A stretch of 53,132 nucleotides of DNA from an uncultured Lachnoclostridium sp. (lineage in GTDB: Bacteria > Bacillota > Clostridia > Lachnospirales > Lachnospiraceae), in contig CAMIWE010000006.1 of NCBI GenBank assembly GCA_946402335.1, positions 1 through 53,132 on the forward strand. The letters run 5' to 3'. Both the position numbers and the translations under genes were made by a program. Below, one piece after another: positions 41,452-50,416 of the stretch (position 1 is its first letter; each line of letters begins with the position of its first letter). The notes under the pieces were generated by a model, which worked only from the letters and a program-made list of their open reading frames with translations, did no database searches and was not told where the DNA came from.

Positions 41452-43446
41452 CTATTCCGCGTCGGTCGTTGCGGGCTCAGCCTCAACTGCCTCTGCGCTT
41501 TCTTCCGCGTATGCTACGGTCTCATCCTCTTCCTCGGGAGCTTCTTCCAAAGCTCTCATGCTGATGCTGATCTTCTTCTCGTCAGCCTTCAGATCAAGGA
41601 TGGATGCTTCGATCTCCTGGCCGATCTTCAATACATCGCCGGGCTTCTCCACACGCTTGCGGGAGATCTGCGATACATGAAGCAGTGCGTCAACGCCGGG
41701 ATAAATCTCAACGAATGCGCCGAAATCGGTCATACGGGCAACACGGCCGGTAACGATCGTACCGGGTGCGAAGCGCTCCTCTGCATTGGCCCAGGGATTC
41801 TCATCCTCAAAGCGCTTGCTGAGTGCGATCTTGTCATTCTTGATGTCCTTAATGAATACCCGAACGGTATCTCCGGTCTTGAAGAGCTTTCTCGGATTGC
41901 CTACACGGCCCCAGCTCATCTCGGAAATGTGAAGCAGACCGTCAACGCCGCCGATATCGACAAATGCACCGAAATCGGTAACATTCTTAACGGTACCGTC
42001 GATTACGTCGCCAACCTTGATCTTAGCGAGGGCTGCCTCAAGGGCTGCCTTCTTCTCCTCGGCAACGATAACCTTGCGGTTACCGATGATGGAACGCTTC
42101 TTCGGGTCATAATCCGTAATAATGAAGGAGATCTCCTGTCCCTGATACTTGGTGAGATCCTTCTCAAAAACATCCGAAACAAGGCTTGCCGGGATAAATA
42201 CGCGGCACTCGTCAACGAGTACGGTAAGTCCTCCCTTAACAACCTCTGCTACCTTAGCGGTAAGAACGGTCTTGTTCTCGAATGCGTCCTGCAGTACCTG
42301 GCTGCTGCGGTCCTGTGCAAGCTTTCTGCGGCTCAGGAGAACCTGTCCCTCACCGTCGTTAACCTTCAGAACCTTAACGGCGATCTTGTCGCCTTCCTTG
42401 ACAACCTCGCGAAGATCGGCAATCGGCTGGCTTGAGTATTCACTCTTTGTAAGAATGCCGTCCGCTTTGTATCCGATGTTAAGCGCGATTTCGTCTTCTT
42501 TAACACGAATGACTGTGCCTTCCACTACCTCTCCGTTATGTATTGTCTTAAATGATTGTTCCAACATCTGTTCAAAATTCTCTTCCGACATGCGATTTTG
42601 AACCTCCTCAATAATATTTCTTGGGGTAGATGCACCTGCTGTAATACCTACGCAACGAAAATGTTGAAAAGCACCATGATCCAGATCGGCGGCGGACTGA
42701 ATGTAAAATGCATGCGGACATGCCTGCCGGCAGATCTCGAAAAGCTTTCTCGTATTCGAACTCGTTTTGCTCCCGATTACTACCATCGCGTCGCACGTCG
42801 CAGCCAGCCGGTCAGCTTCCGTCTGTCTCTCCTCCGTGGCATTGCAGATAGTATTTACCACACTATCGTTATTATCATACCCCAGATTGTTGAAAAAAGC
42901 AATAATCGATTTAAATTTATTATAATTAAATGTCGTTTGCGCAACAATGCAGACGGATTTCGGCAGGGAAGCCGAAATTGCGGCCGCTTCTTCGACGGAA
43001 GCAATGACAATTGCGGGTGTTTCGCACCATCCCATGATGGCGGTCACCTCCGGATGAGAGGCGTCTCCGCATATAATAATCTGCTTTCCGTCACGGCTTT
43101 CGCGCTCGACGGTCTTGTGAATTTTTTTAACAAACGGACAGGTCGCGTCCACGATACGGACTTTTCCGCCGGTTTCCTCCTCCCGTTTCATGAGCCGTTC
43201 AAAAACCGCCTTCGAAACGCCGTGGGAACGGATCACGATCGTTCCCTCCGAAACCGTGTCCAGACTGTCCTCTTCCATGAGGATGCTGACACCCCGCGAC
43301 GCCAGGTCGTTCACGACGGTTTCGTTATGGATGATCGGTCCGTAGGTATACACCTTCGTTCCGGTCCCGGCCAGTTCTAAAACCGTATTCACAGCGCGTT
43401 CCACGCCGAAACAGAATCCGGCCGTTTTGGCAAGCCTGATCTCCAT
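41452..43446 (-). CDS. ispH-rpsA: Fused IspH (HMBPP reductase) and ribosomal protein S1
   Basis: A 664-residue two-part protein. Residues 1-285 are IspH, with Fe-S ligands at GFCFGVERAV, DATCPFVKK and VNTICNATEER, and the IRSHGVSKAV motif. IspH makes isopentenyl and dimethylallyl diphosphate. Residues about 305-635 contain four S1 RNA-binding domains (GEVVEGTVIRVKED; an internal KGGLTVLVDECRVFIPAS copy; GDVIDGTVKNVTDFGAFVDIGG; GTIVTGRVARMTDFGAFVEIYPG), followed by an acidic tail. This fusion is well known in Clostridia. There is no internal stop. It follows cmk, the usual order, with a 72-base gap holding a GGAAAGGAG site. Confidence 0.96.
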   Translation of the reverse strand: MEIRLAKTAGFCFGVERAVNTVLELAGTGTKVYTYGPIIHNETVVNDLASRGVSILMEEDSLDTVSEGTIVIRSHGVSKAVFERLMKREEETGGKVRIVDATCPFVKKIHKTVERESRDGKQIIICGDASHPEVTAIMGWCETPAIVIASVEEAAAISASLPKSVCIVAQTTFNYNKFKSIIAFFNNLGYDNNDSVVNTICNATEERQTEADRLAATCDAMVVIGSKTSSNTRKLFEICRQACPHAFYIQSAADLDHGAFQHFRCVGITAGASTPRNIIEEVQNRMSEENFEQMLEQSFKTIHNGEVVEGTVIRVKEDEIALNIGYKADGILTKSEYSSQPIADLREVVKEGDKIAVKVLKVNDGEGQVLLSRRKLAQDRSSQVLQDAFENKTVLTAKVAEVVKGGLTVLVDECRVFIPASLVSDVFEKDLTKYQGQEISFIITDYDPKKRSIIGNRKVIVAEEKKAALEAALAKIKVGDVIDGTVKNVTDFGAFVDIGGVDGLLHISEMSWGRVGNPRKLFKTGDTVRVFIKDIKNDKIALSKRFEDENPWANAEERFAPGTIVTGRVARMTDFGAFVEIYPGVDALLHVSQISRKRVEKPGDVLKIGQEIEASILDLKADEKKISISMRALEEAPEEEDETVAYAEESAEAVEAEPATTDAE

Positions 43447-43518
43447 CCCCGCTCCTTTCCGGCCGGTAATGTATCCCGCCGTTTTTCCTGCCGGCTCCTC
43501 TGCCGGCCGTAATGCTTC

Positions 43519-45477
43519 TCAGATCTTCTTTCCGAGTTTTTCCTCAATAATCCTGATCATGGCCTCTTCCACTTCGGCAATTCCCATGTCGGACGTATCT
43601 AACAAAACCGCATCCTCGGCACGGCACAAAGGTGCGTGTTCGCGATGCATGTCGCGGTAGTCGCGCTCGGCGATATCCTTTGCCACCTGCTCATAATCCG
43701 CGGCGATTCCCTTCTGCTCGTATTCCTTCACCCTGCGTCTTGCCCGCTCTTCGATCGAAGCGGTCAGGTAAACCTTTACCTGTGCGTTCGGCAGCACGTT
43801 CGTGCCGATGTCACGGCCGTCCATGACAACGTTCTTCGTTGCCGCAAGCTCCCGCTGAAGGTCCGCCATCTTATCGCGGACGTCCTTGTTTACGGACGAA
43901 GCGCTGGCCATATTGCCTACCTCCTCCGTACGTATCAGGCCGCTCACATTTTCCCCGAAGAGAAGCACCTGCTGCTCTCCGTTTACGTAATCAAGGGACA
44001 CCTCGCACTCACGGCCGGCTTTGGAGATGGCCTCCGCGTCGTCGGCCTTGATGCCTTTTCGAAGCAGATACAAGGCAATCGTCCGGTACATGGCGCCGGT
44101 ATCGACATAGATAAATCCGAGGCGTTTGGCAACAGCCTTTGCAATCGTACTCTTTCCGGCTCCTGCAGGGCCGTCAATGGCGATATTGATGCTCTTCATG
44201 GGTTTCTCCTTTTCTTCGCGGATGCGTCCGGCCAGAAAACCGGTGCTCCAGGCGATCTGCAGATTAAATCCGCCGGTGAGTGCGTCAAGGTCAAGCACTT
44301 CTCCGGCAAATCTGAGTCCTTTGACAAGTTTTGATTCCATCGTGGAAGGGTTCACTTCGTCCACGTTGATGCCGCCCTTCGTGACAACGGCCTCGTTGTA
44401 GCCTCCCATGGAGGAAACCGTCAGCGGAAGTCCCTTCAATATACGGATCAGCGACGCGCGCATCTCTTTCGTTACATCCGAACCGTGCTTTTCGGGGTCA
44501 ATGCCGGCCTCTGAAAGCACAACCGGAATTAAGGATGCGGGAACAAGCGCTCCCATCAGGTTTTTGATCTGCTTAACGCCGGCTGCGGCCAATTCCCGCA
44601 CCAGGCGTTTGTCTAACTGTTCCTCCGTAAGCGCCGGCTTCAGATCGATCAACAGACGGCTTCCGTTCAAGGCGTCCGAAACCGTTCCGGTTGCCGACAG
44701 GATAACCGGTCCGCTGACGCCCTTGTGGGTGAACAGCAGCTCTCCGAAATCCTCATATAATACCGTTCCGTCCTTTTGAAAACGAACGGCGATGTTCTTA
44801 AGCGTGAGACCGCTTACCGACTCGGTCCAGGTTTCCTCCGTCGTTAAGGAAACAAGGGACGGCACCAGTCTGGTAACGGTATGCCCGGCCGCTTTTGCAA
44901 AGCGGTATCCGTCGCCGGTAGAGCCCGTTGTCGGATACGAAAGTCCGCCCGTTGCGACAATGACCGTGTCACACGGGATCCGCTCCCCCGAGGACGTGAT
45001 AACGGCCGTCACCTTCGCGGTACGGGAGGGGCCTTTTTTGCCCTTTTTCTCTTCCTGATAAGGCGCGGTCTCGAGTGCCGCCGCTTCGGTCTTAAGCCGG
45101 ATTTTAACATGCAGCTCCTGCATGCGTTTTGTAAGCGCTTTGGTCACATCCGACGCATGGTCCGAAACCGGAAAAGCCCTTCCGCCCCGTTCCACCTTGA
45201 CCGGCATGCCGTTCTCTTCAAAGAACGCCATCGCGTCATAGTTGGAGAAAGCGTGAAAGGCACTGTAAAAGAACCGCGGGTTCCGCATAACGTTGTCCGA
45301 AAACTCCTGCGCGTCGCAGGCATTCGTAAAGTTGCAGCGGCCCTTGCCGGTTATGTATATCTTCTTTCCGAGCTTCTCATTTTTCTCAAGGAGGAGGACT
45401 TCACAGCCGCTCTGCGCAGCCGAAACGGCCGCCATCATGCCGGCCGCCCCGCCTCCGATAATTACCGTTTTATTCAT
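43519..45477 (-). CDS. cmk: HI0933-type flavoprotein fused in frame to cytidylate kinase
   Basis: One open frame of 652 residues. Residues 1-420 are an NAD(P)/FAD-dependent oxidoreductase of the HI0933/BaiN family: IIGGGAAGMMAAVSAAQSG (dinucleotide fold), KKIYITGKGRCNFTNAC, VIVATGGLSYPTTGSTGDGY and FNLQIAWSTGFLAGR at the normal family end. Residues 427-652 are cytidylate kinase: IAIDGPAGAGKSTIAKA (P loop), VDTGAMYRTIAL, VMDGRDIGTNVLPNA and the RAEDAVLLDTSDM end. Cmk phosphorylates CMP and dCMP. The joint reads REEKEKPM, and its codons AAG GAG form a good ribosome-binding site 6 bases before the kinase ATG at 44199. So the kinase could be made alone, as a fusion, or both. The frame overlaps pgsA by 8 bases upstream. 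Confidence 0.88.
   Translation of the reverse strand: MNKTVIIGGGAAGMMAAVSAAQSGCEVLLLEKNEKLGKKIYITGKGRCNFTNACDAQEFSDNVMRNPRFFYSAFHAFSNYDAMAFFEENGMPVKVERGGRAFPVSDHASDVTKALTKRMQELHVKIRLKTEAAALETAPYQEEKKGKKGPSRTAKVTAVITSSGERIPCDTVIVATGGLSYPTTGSTGDGYRFAKAAGHTVTRLVPSLVSLTTEETWTESVSGLTLKNIAVRFQKDGTVLYEDFGELLFTHKGVSGPVILSATGTVSDALNGSRLLIDLKPALTEEQLDKRLVRELAAAGVKQIKNLMGALVPASLIPVVLSEAGIDPEKHGSDVTKEMRASLIRILKGLPLTVSSMGGYNEAVVTKGGINVDEVNPSTMESKLVKGLRFAGEVLDLDALTGGFNLQIAWSTGFLAGRIREEKEKPMKSINIAIDGPAGAGKSTIAKAVAKRLGFIYVDTGAMYRTIALYLLRKGIKADDAEAISKAGRECEVSLDYVNGEQQVLLFGENVSGLIRTEEVGNMASASSVNKDVRDKMADLQRELAATKNVVMDGRDIGTNVLPNAQVKVYLTASIEERARRRVKEYEQKGIAADYEQVAKDIAERDYRDMHREHAPLCRAEDAVLLDTSDMGIAEVEEAMIRIIEEKLGKKI
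44199..44213 (-). promoter_or_regulatory. Internal ribosome-binding site and start of cytidylate kinase
   Basis: On the minus strand AAAAGGAGAAACCC directly precedes ATG (first base 44199), the normal start of cytidylate kinase (MKSINIAIDGPAGAGKS). It lies inside the continuous flavoprotein-kinase frame and would give a separate 226-residue kinase. Confidence 0.7.
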
Positions 45478-46033
45478 GTTTCTCCTGCAGTACTTCGCGG
45501 TTGTCCCACAGATAGATCATCAGGCTTACGACAGTCAGGATCAGTGCAAGCCACATTGCAATCTCACCGAGTACATCGGCAATCTGAAAGATGATTGAAT
45601 CGTACGTCGGATCGGCCGTGAACAGAAGCAGCATGCACATTACCATCTGTACGACGGTCTTGACTTTACCGGTCCAGCCGGCGGCGATTACGATTCCCTT
45701 GTCGGCGGCGATGGTACGGAAGCCGCTTATGATAAAGTCACGCGCCATGATGATGGCCACGATAACGGCAGGGATCTTGTCATATTCGATCAGAATGATC
45801 AGCGCGGTGCAGACAAGGATCTTGTCCGCCAGCGGATCCATGAATTTGCCGAATGTCGTGACAAGGTTGTATTTTCTGGCAATATGGCCGTCTAAGAAGT
45901 CGGAAAAACTTGCCACGGCGAACACCGCCAGAGCGATGAAATTGAAATAGGGGATGTCCTCAAACAGAAGGAATATCACAAACACCGGGATCATGCAGAC
46001 CCGGAAGATGGTTATTTTATTCGGCAGATTCAT
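45470..46033 (-). CDS. pgsA: CDP-diacylglycerol-glycerol-3-phosphate phosphatidyltransferase
   Basis: 187 residues from the ATG at 46033, which overlaps the rimO stop as ATGA. It is a multi-span CDP-alcohol phosphatidyltransferase with the motif DGHIARKYNLVTTFGKFMDPLADK (D-G-x2-A-R-x8-G-x3-D-x3-D, about residues 50-72), with the metal-binding Asp residues present. It makes phosphatidylglycerol phosphate. Tight overlaps with rimO and with the flavoprotein gene show one operon. Confidence 0.94.
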   Translation of the reverse strand: MNLPNKITIFRVCMIPVFVIFLLFEDIPYFNFIALAVFAVASFSDFLDGHIARKYNLVTTFGKFMDPLADKILVCTALIILIEYDKIPAVIVAIIMARDFIISGFRTIAADKGIVIAAGWTGKVKTVVQMVMCMLLLFTADPTYDSIIFQIADVLGEIAMWLALILTVVSLMIYLWDNREVLQEKHE

Positions 46034-47346
46034 TTGGTGCACTCTCCAATCAGATCATATTTCTCCGCCCCGGTAATCTTTACCGGGACAATCTCGCCCG
46101 ACATCAGCGTGCGGGCGGTTTCCACATAAACCGTTCCGTCGATTCCGGGAGCGTCCATATACGTTCTTCCGACATAAACTCCCTCTTCGGGAAGATATCC
46201 GTCGATCAGAACGTCAAAACGCTTTCCGATGCATTTCTCTCCGTATGCCGCGCAGATGTCCCGCTGCTGCTTCATCAAAGCATTGCGGCGTTTCTCCTTC
46301 ACGCGTTTCGGAACCTGGGGCTTCATGATTGCCGCGGCGGTGTCCTCTTCCTTCGAATAGGGGAACACGCCGAGGCGGTTGAATTTCATCTTTGCGGCAA
46401 ATGCCATGAGCTCGTCAAAATCCTGCTCCGTCTCGCCCGGGAAGCCTGTGATCAGCGTTGTTCGAAGCGCGATGCCGGGAATTTCCTTTCGAAGCTTTCT
46501 GATCACGTTGCGAAGATCCTTTCCGGTCGTCCTTCGGCCCATCCGCTTAAGGATCCCGTCCGAAGCATGCTGGATCGGCATGTCGAGATAGTTGCAGATC
46601 TTCGGTTCCTGTTTGATCACTTTGATCAGTTCGTCCGTAATCTCCTCCGGATAGCAGTACAGGACACGGATCCACTGAAGGTCTTCAATGCGGCACAGCT
46701 TTGTAAGAAGGTCGGGGAGCATTTTCCGGCCGTACAGGTCCACGCCGTAAACGGTCGTTTCCTGCGCCACGAGGATCAGCTCCTTCGTGCCGTTCTTCGC
46801 GAGATATTCCGCCTCCGAAAGCAGTCTTTCCTCCGGCACGGACCGGTAAGGTCCGCGGATCTTCGGAATGATGCAGTACGTGCAGTGCTTGTCGCAGCCT
46901 TCCGCAATCTTCAGGTACGAAACGTAACTGTCCGGCGAAAGGACGCGGTCGGTCTTCGGTAAAGGCAGATACGACAGGTCCCGTCGCGACACATAGAAGC
47001 CTTCCGCTTCCAGCGCCTCCGGCAGGTCCTCGATAGCAGCCGTTCCGATCACGCCGTCCACTTCCGGGATTTCGCGGCGGATGTCGTCGGCGTAACGCTC
47101 CGCAAGACATCCGGTCACGATGAGCTTTTTAAGCTTTCCTTCCTTACGGAAGCGGGCCGTTTCGATTATCGTATTGATGCTTTCTTCCTTGGCATCATGA
47201 ATGAAGCAGCACGTATTGATGACAATCGCCTCTGCCTCCTCCTCGCGGTCCGTGACCGTATGCCCGTGATCGCGTAACAGCCCGAGCATCACTTCACTGT
47301 CCACAAGGTTCTTTTCACATCCGAGGGAAATGAAACAGATTTTCAC
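46030..47346 (-). CDS. rimO: Ribosomal protein S12 methylthiotransferase RimO
   Basis: A 438-residue radical SAM protein starting at a GTG (47346) with an AAGGAGAG site. UPF0004 domain with the first Fe-S cluster cysteines (KICFISLGCEKNLVDSE; VINTCCFI; TGCLAERY), radical SAM core with EGCDKHCTYCIIPKIRGPYRS, and a C-terminal TRAM domain ending in the IVPVKITGAEKYDLIGE pattern. It methylthiolates an Asp of ribosomal protein S12. The D-S-E-V signature and lack of tRNA-type features favour RimO over MiaB. It precedes pgsA with a 4-base overlap. Confidence 0.93.
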   Translation of the reverse strand: MKICFISLGCEKNLVDSEVMLGLLRDHGHTVTDREEEAEAIVINTCCFIHDAKEESINTIIETARFRKEGKLKKLIVTGCLAERYADDIRREIPEVDGVIGTAAIEDLPEALEAEGFYVSRRDLSYLPLPKTDRVLSPDSYVSYLKIAEGCDKHCTYCIIPKIRGPYRSVPEERLLSEAEYLAKNGTKELILVAQETTVYGVDLYGRKMLPDLLTKLCRIEDLQWIRVLYCYPEEITDELIKVIKQEPKICNYLDMPIQHASDGILKRMGRRTTGKDLRNVIRKLRKEIPGIALRTTLITGFPGETEQDFDELMAFAAKMKFNRLGVFPYSKEEDTAAAIMKPQVPKRVKEKRRNALMKQQRDICAAYGEKCIGKRFDVLIDGYLPEEGVYVGRTYMDAPGIDGTVYVETARTLMSGEIVPVKITGAEKYDLIGECTK

Positions 47347-47355
47347 GCTCTCTCC

Positions 47356-48195
47356 TTACTGTTCCGCGCTTCTTACCACGTTGCACATCAGCATGGCGAT
47401 GGTCATCGGGCCAACGCCGCCGGGAACGGGGGTAATGGCGGATACATGCGGCTCAACGTCAGCGAAATCCACGTCGCCGCAAAGCTTATTGTCTTCCATT
47501 CTGTGAATGCCGACGTCGATGACAACGGCACCCTCTTTCACATACTCCGCCGTAATGAACTTCGGCTTTCCGATCGCAACAACCAGGATGTCGGCACGCT
47601 TCGTTACGGAAGCGAGGTCCTTCGTGCGGGAATGGCATACCGTTACGGTTCCGTTCTCGCGAAGAAGCAATGCTGCCATCGGCTTTCCGACGATGTTGCT
47701 GCGTCCTACGATCACGCATTCCTTTCCGGCGATCTCGATGCCGGAACGTTTCAGCAGCTGGATGATGCCGGCAGGAGTACAGGACTCATAGCCCTTCTGG
47801 CCGATCCACAGACGTCCTACGCTGACCGGATGGAATCCGTCCACGTCCTTATCGGGATCGATGGCAAGTAAAACCTTGTCCTCGTCGATATGTTTCGGAA
47901 GCGGCAGCTGAACGAGAATGCCGTTCACGTCCTTCCGTTCATTCAGTTCCTTTACCAGAGAAAGCAGCTCCTCCTCGGTCGTCGAAGCGGGAAGCTCATA
48001 GGCAAGCGACTGCACGCCGATGTACTCGCAGGCCTTCTTCTTGTTGCCTACATAAACCGACGATGCCTTATCGTCGCCGACCTGGATAACCGCAAGCGTA
48101 AGGGTCGTTCCCTTGGCGGCAAGCGCCGCAACCTGCTCCTTCAGTTCGTCCTTAATCTCCGCGGAGATTTTCTTTCCGTCTATCAAAAATGCCAT
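47356..48195 (-). CDS. folD: Bifunctional methylenetetrahydrofolate dehydrogenase/cyclohydrolase FolD
   Basis: 279 residues from the ATG at 48195 (MAFLIDGKKISAEIK), with an AAAGGAGG site. Motifs: SSVYVGNKKKACEYIG with the catalytic Lys, NGILVQLPLPKHIDE, DVDGFHPVSVGRL, VIVGRSNIVGKPMAALLL (NADP-binding) and PVPGGVGPMTIAMLM. It interconverts methylene-, methenyl- and formyl-tetrahydrofolate. It begins the operon folD-rimO-pgsA-flavoprotein/cmk-ispH/rpsA; rimO starts 9 bases after its stop. Confidence 0.96.
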   Translation of the reverse strand: MAFLIDGKKISAEIKDELKEQVAALAAKGTTLTLAVIQVGDDKASSVYVGNKKKACEYIGVQSLAYELPASTTEEELLSLVKELNERKDVNGILVQLPLPKHIDEDKVLLAIDPDKDVDGFHPVSVGRLWIGQKGYESCTPAGIIQLLKRSGIEIAGKECVIVGRSNIVGKPMAALLLRENGTVTVCHSRTKDLASVTKRADILVVAIGKPKFITAEYVKEGAVVIDVGIHRMEDNKLCGDVDFADVEPHVSAITPVPGGVGPMTIAMLMCNVVRSAEQ

Positions 48196-48226
48196 TTCCT
48201 TAACCTCCTTTGGCACAGCTTTCCAC

Positions 48227-48232
48227 ATTATA
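48227..48232 (-). promoter_or_regulatory. Candidate -10 box of the folD operon
   Basis: A perfect TATAAT on the minus strand lies 32 bases before the folD ATG. I find no good -35 hexamer at the right distance, so the promoter is uncertain. The gap to the upstream antiporter-like gene is only 54 bases. Confidence 0.35.
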
Positions 48233-48249
48233 TCCCGGACCGGAAGCGG

Positions 48250-50415
48250 TCACAGTCCCTGTAAACAATACAACAGATACAGTAACATTGCAAGTAAACC
48301 GACGCAAAATGCGAGCAAACCGTACGAAAGACTTCTTACGACGTACTTAAACGTCTCGCTGGCGTCGTCGATGCCGCGGTTAATCTTCTTCGCGTAATCC
48401 TTCTGCTCCCCGCCGGTCTTACGAAGCAGTTTCCGCCATATGCGGCGCACACCGTTCGCAATGCCTCCGGCAAATAAGCTGAACCGTTTCGTTGCGGACA
48501 GCGTCGGGGTCTCGCAAACCGGACGAAGCACGGTTCTTCGAACGCCCGCCGTCGTAAGGTCCGCGATGCGGTCGGCCAATCCGGCTGCCAGCTTTGAGAA
48601 GCCGAACACAAGCTTCGCGATTCCTTCGCTCGCCATCTCAAGCGTACGGCAGACTCCGCCGCACACGGCCGGAAGGCCGGTTAAAAGAACCGGGCGGTAC
48701 AGCGCGTTCTCAAGGTCCACATAAGCAGGATAACGGTTCACGTAACGGATGGTATTCTTCCGTCCCTTTTCCTCCGTCAGGGGACGTACCGCGAAAAGAT
48801 AGATCGCTAGGCCGATCGCCACCGAAATGGCGCCGCCTTTCAGATTTTCCGCGGTAAAGGTGCGGAAGTTTTCCACCGAAGGATTATAATTCAGCAGGCC
48901 TGCGGCCTTCTTCGCGGCCGGAATCATCAGATATTCTGGAAGCGTTCCCGCCACATACACCAGTGCCGCCGGCACGCTTAACATAAGTTTTGCCCAAAGC
49001 GGAAGGTACGGTTTCTTACTTGCGTTGCATTTCTTTACGGCGTCGGACTGCGGCCGGAAGAACAGGACGATGAACAGCTTGGTCATGTAGGCAAGCGTGC
49101 ATCCTCCGGCAATCAGGAAGAGCCATTCCACTAACGTATACATGGCGCTTCCGCTCTCATGCCCCGCCACCACGATGGCTTCATGGATCATGGATTTCGA
49201 GACAAATCCGGACCATCCCGGGATTCCGGCGATGCCGAGATACGCCATTAAAAACAGCACCAGGAACCAGGGCTTTTCCTTTCCGAAACCGGACAGGTCA
49301 TTCAGATTGCGGGAATGCAGATTCTTAACGATAACGCCCGCTAACAGGAACAGGATCAGTTTGAAGAATGAATGGTTCATCATGTGAAGGATCGCACCCT
49401 GTACGGCCAGCCACTGCTCCTCTTTTAAGATGCAGGCAAGCGAAACGCCGGTCAGGATAAAGCCGATCTGAGAAACCGACGAACAGGCCAGAACATGCTT
49501 GATATCAATGGAGAACAGCGCGATGAAAGCGCCGGTCAGCATCGTAAGAACCGCAATCAGCAAAAGCACTTTTCCGAACAGTTCATCGCCGATGAAAACC
49601 CTGCCGGCAAGGATCAGAATGCCGTACATTCCGGCTTTCGTCAGAATACCGGAAAGCAGCGCCGATGCAGGCGCCGGGGCAACCGGATGCGCCTTCGGAA
49701 GCCATATGTGAAGCGGATATGCGCCGGCCTTGGCGCCGAACCCGAACAGCATGCAGAAGCCCGCCGCATAGATCACCGTCTTGTTCTGTGCGCGCTGTGC
49801 GGCAAATACGAGGTCTTCGATCATCAGCGTGCCGGTCTCCTTCTGTAACAGGAACAGACCCATCAGCATCACGAGTCCGCCGATCACGGCAACCGCAAGA
49901 TATGTCTTCGATGCGCGAATGGCTTCCGCGTCCTCTTCAAAAACAACCCATACATAGGACGCAAGCGACATTCCCTCGAAGAAGATAAACGTCGTCATAA
50001 GGTCGGCGGAAAGGAATACGCCGAGCGTCGTTCCGAGCACGAGAAGCGTATAGCCGAAATACCGGCCCTGATGCTCCTCCCCTTTCAGGTACCAGAGCGC
50101 GAAGAAGGAGGAAACGGTCCAGGCAAATGCGGCCACCATCGCGTATACCGCTCGGAAACCGTCCATCTTAAGGTAAATGCCGAACCCGAAAATCTCCGGA
50201 ATACGAAGTTCCGGTTCCGTTCCCGTAAGCGCGCGGATTCCGTAGAAGACGCACAAAAGAAACGTAACGGAAGTAAGCGCCGAAAAGACACATTTTCCGC
50301 ACGATTCCATCGCTTTGTTTTCTTTCCGCTCTCCCGCTGCCGCCGTAAGTCCCGGAATCAAAGCCGAAACAATCGGTACAAGCACGGGCAGAAGCAACCC
50401 GAATTCGCCCTTCAT
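48250..50415 (-). CDS. NuoL/MrpA-like proton-conducting membrane subunit
   Basis: 721 residues from the ATG at 50415, which has an AGGAG site overlapping the end of the gene before it. About 14 to 16 membrane segments of the complex I antiporter-like family: FIFFEGMSLASYVWVVF (with the key Glu), HIWLPKAHPVAPAPASALLSGILTKAG and HVLACSSVSQIGFILTG. The C-terminal 200 residues extend beyond the core with amphipathic helices, as in NuoL-like chains, and end in a membrane anchor. It probably conducts H+ or Na+ in a Mrp, Mbh/Ech-type or complex I-like assembly; the partner subunits are outside the window. Confidence 0.85.
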   Translation of the reverse strand: MKGEFGLLLPVLVPIVSALIPGLTAAAGERKENKAMESCGKCVFSALTSVTFLLCVFYGIRALTGTEPELRIPEIFGFGIYLKMDGFRAVYAMVAAFAWTVSSFFALWYLKGEEHQGRYFGYTLLVLGTTLGVFLSADLMTTFIFFEGMSLASYVWVVFEEDAEAIRASKTYLAVAVIGGLVMLMGLFLLQKETGTLMIEDLVFAAQRAQNKTVIYAAGFCMLFGFGAKAGAYPLHIWLPKAHPVAPAPASALLSGILTKAGMYGILILAGRVFIGDELFGKVLLLIAVLTMLTGAFIALFSIDIKHVLACSSVSQIGFILTGVSLACILKEEQWLAVQGAILHMMNHSFFKLILFLLAGVIVKNLHSRNLNDLSGFGKEKPWFLVLFLMAYLGIAGIPGWSGFVSKSMIHEAIVVAGHESGSAMYTLVEWLFLIAGGCTLAYMTKLFIVLFFRPQSDAVKKCNASKKPYLPLWAKLMLSVPAALVYVAGTLPEYLMIPAAKKAAGLLNYNPSVENFRTFTAENLKGGAISVAIGLAIYLFAVRPLTEEKGRKNTIRYVNRYPAYVDLENALYRPVLLTGLPAVCGGVCRTLEMASEGIAKLVFGFSKLAAGLADRIADLTTAGVRRTVLRPVCETPTLSATKRFSLFAGGIANGVRRIWRKLLRKTGGEQKDYAKKINRGIDDASETFKYVVRSLSYGLLAFCVGLLAMLLYLLYCLQGL

Positions 50416-50416
50416 A

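Noticed and set aside
43447-43518. Terminator between cytidylate kinase and ispH-rpsA
   Set aside because: GCCGGC-rich inverted repeats occur but no T tract follows, and the genes are normally co-transcribed.
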